Assembly: GCA_023300205.1 (NCBI GenBank)
Contig: JALZVD010000173.1
Span: 1-6,276 of the forward strand
Length of the DNA stretch: 6,276 nt
Source of the DNA: Akkermansiaceae bacterium
GTDB taxonomy: Bacteria; Verrucomicrobiota; Verrucomicrobiia; Verrucomicrobiales; Akkermansiaceae
Reading direction: 5' to 3'
Part shown: in pieces, positions 5,548-6,276 of the stretch
Layout: the number at the start of each line of letters is the position of its first letter
Numbering within the stretch: position 1 is the stretch's first letter
Position numbers and translations under genes: made by a program
Notes under the pieces: model-generated
What the model saw: the letters and a program-made list of their open reading frames with translations, nothing else
Databases searched by the model: none
Told to the model about the DNA's origin: nothing

Positions 5548-6276
5548 TTACTGCCCGCTCTTCTTGAGTGCGATAAGCTGTGAAACTGTTACAAATTTGT
5601 ACCCCTTATTAAGTAACGCATCGATCGTAGAAGGCACCGCATCCACAGAACTACTATGCAAATCATGAAGTAATATAATAGACCCATTCCTAGTACCACT
5701 GAGGATTCGATTCCTAATAACTGACACACCTGGCTTCTTCCAGTCTTCAGGATCCACATCCCATAAAATAGTAGGGTAACCATATTCACGGAAAATCATA
5801 CTACGTTGTCTTGTACTAAGAGCTCCATAAGGAGGTCGCATGGTACGTGGCTTCACACCAGTAGCTGCCACAATCGCATCACGCGTCTTATCTAACTCCC
5901 AGCGCACCTTAGTGTCACTCATTGTTGTTAATTTACCGTGAGTCCAAGTATGGTTTCCTAACTCATGTCCCTCAGCCACCATACGTTTAACCAATGACTT
6001 ATTATTCTGAACACGTGTTCCAAGCACATAAAATGTAGCCTTAATATTTCTACGCTTAAGCATATCTAACAATCTCGTAGTATTGGAAGCCACCGGACCA
6101 TCATCAAAGGTCAACGCCACGTAACGACCACTAGATGAACCTCGACTCCAGCTAATCTGGCTACTACCTGAAATATCTCTAGAAAAACTATTATTCGGAT
6201 TCACTGGCGATGGCTTTTTGACAGTAGGGGCCACATATTGTGTATTCTTAGGCACTGCCACTGGTGCTACTGGTGC
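5548..6276 (-). CDS. NodB-type polysaccharide deacetylase (5' end outside window)
   Basis: The visible 242 residues carry a complete carbohydrate esterase 4 (NodB homology) domain, metal enzymes that remove N- or O-acetyl groups from chitin-like polymers, peptidoglycan or exopolysaccharide. Counting from the first visible Ala, all five motifs are present: TFDDGP (56-61), HTWTH (109-113), RPPYG (147-151), 'WDVDPEDW' (172-179) and LLHD (202-205). Before them is a Pro/Ala/Val- and then Ser-rich linker (1-50), as found between a signal peptide or lipoprotein anchor and an extracytoplasmic catalytic domain. The frame stays open to base 6276 (APVAPV...), so the true start and any signal peptide lie outside. 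The GTG at 6261 is probably not the start. It is the first visible gene of the leftward unit with the GTPase and serine hydrolase. The natural substrate cannot be told from sequence. Confidence 0.92.
   Translation of the reverse strand, partial: APVAPVAVPKNTQYVAPTVKKPSPVNPNNSFSRDISGSSQISWSRGSSSGRYVALTFDDGPVASNTTRLLDMLKRRNIKATFYVLGTRVQNNKSLVKRMVAEGHELGNHTWTHGKLTTMSDTKVRWELDKTRDAIVAATGVKPRTMRPPYGALSTRQRSMIFREYGYPTILWDVDPEDWKKPGVSVIRNRILSGTRNGSIILLHDLHSSSVDAVPSTIDALLNKGYKFVTVSQLIALKKSGQ

Noticed and set aside
5589..5789. Second minus-strand frame inside the deacetylase gene
   Set aside because: It overlaps the conserved CE4 motifs in another frame and is a shadow of that gene.

Overview
The window looks like chromosomal DNA of a Gram-negative bacterium with modest GC content, most plausibly of the PVC group (Verrucomicrobiota, such as a Rubritalea- or Akkermansiaceae-like marine lineage, or a relative). 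This is an inference. It rests on the azurin-like C-terminus, the 'NPYQTP'-type start of a DUF4328 protein, the secreted Lys/Ala-rich helix-hairpin-helix protein, and the weak or missing Shine-Dalgarno sequences on several genes. No rRNA, tRNA or phylogenetic marker is present to confirm it.

Layout, left to right. Positions 1-204 (+) hold the last 67 codons of an azurin-type cupredoxin that begins outside the window. A strong hairpin plus T-run (228-262) follows it and also forms the 3' end of the convergent DUF4328 membrane-protein gene (245-928, -). A 30-bp divergent gap with a small inverted repeat separates that gene from an amidohydrolase-2 family metal hydrolase (959-1960, +). A second hairpin (1963-1988) has its T-run on the minus strand, so it ends leftward transcription. 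Leftward genes then fill the rest. A secreted Lys/Ala-rich protein with a ComEA-like helix-hairpin-helix end (2024-2641) has its own RBS and a good -10 box. Upstream of it lies a tightly packed transcription unit read right to left: a NodB-type polysaccharide deacetylase (5548 to beyond 6276), a membrane-anchored dynamin-like GTPase (3842-5542) and a family VIII esterase/beta-lactamase-like serine hydrolase (2708-3841). The gaps inside this unit are 5 and 0 bases.

Functionally, the leftward unit combines cell-envelope polysaccharide deacetylation, a membrane-acting GTPase and a predicted cytosolic serine hydrolase. Their packing argues for co-expression and perhaps a shared envelope role, but no known named system is recognised. 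The plus strand is C-rich over G in genes of both orientations, which suggests a replication-strand skew with the minus strand leading. No mobile element, CRISPR array or RNA gene was seen. The only non-coding stretches are 40, 30, 63 and 66 bases long, plus the 5-base gap in the leftward unit. I see no convincing wholly new system here. The most unusual items are the GTPase's non-canonical G4 motif, the three-gene unit, and the secreted histone-like HhH protein.
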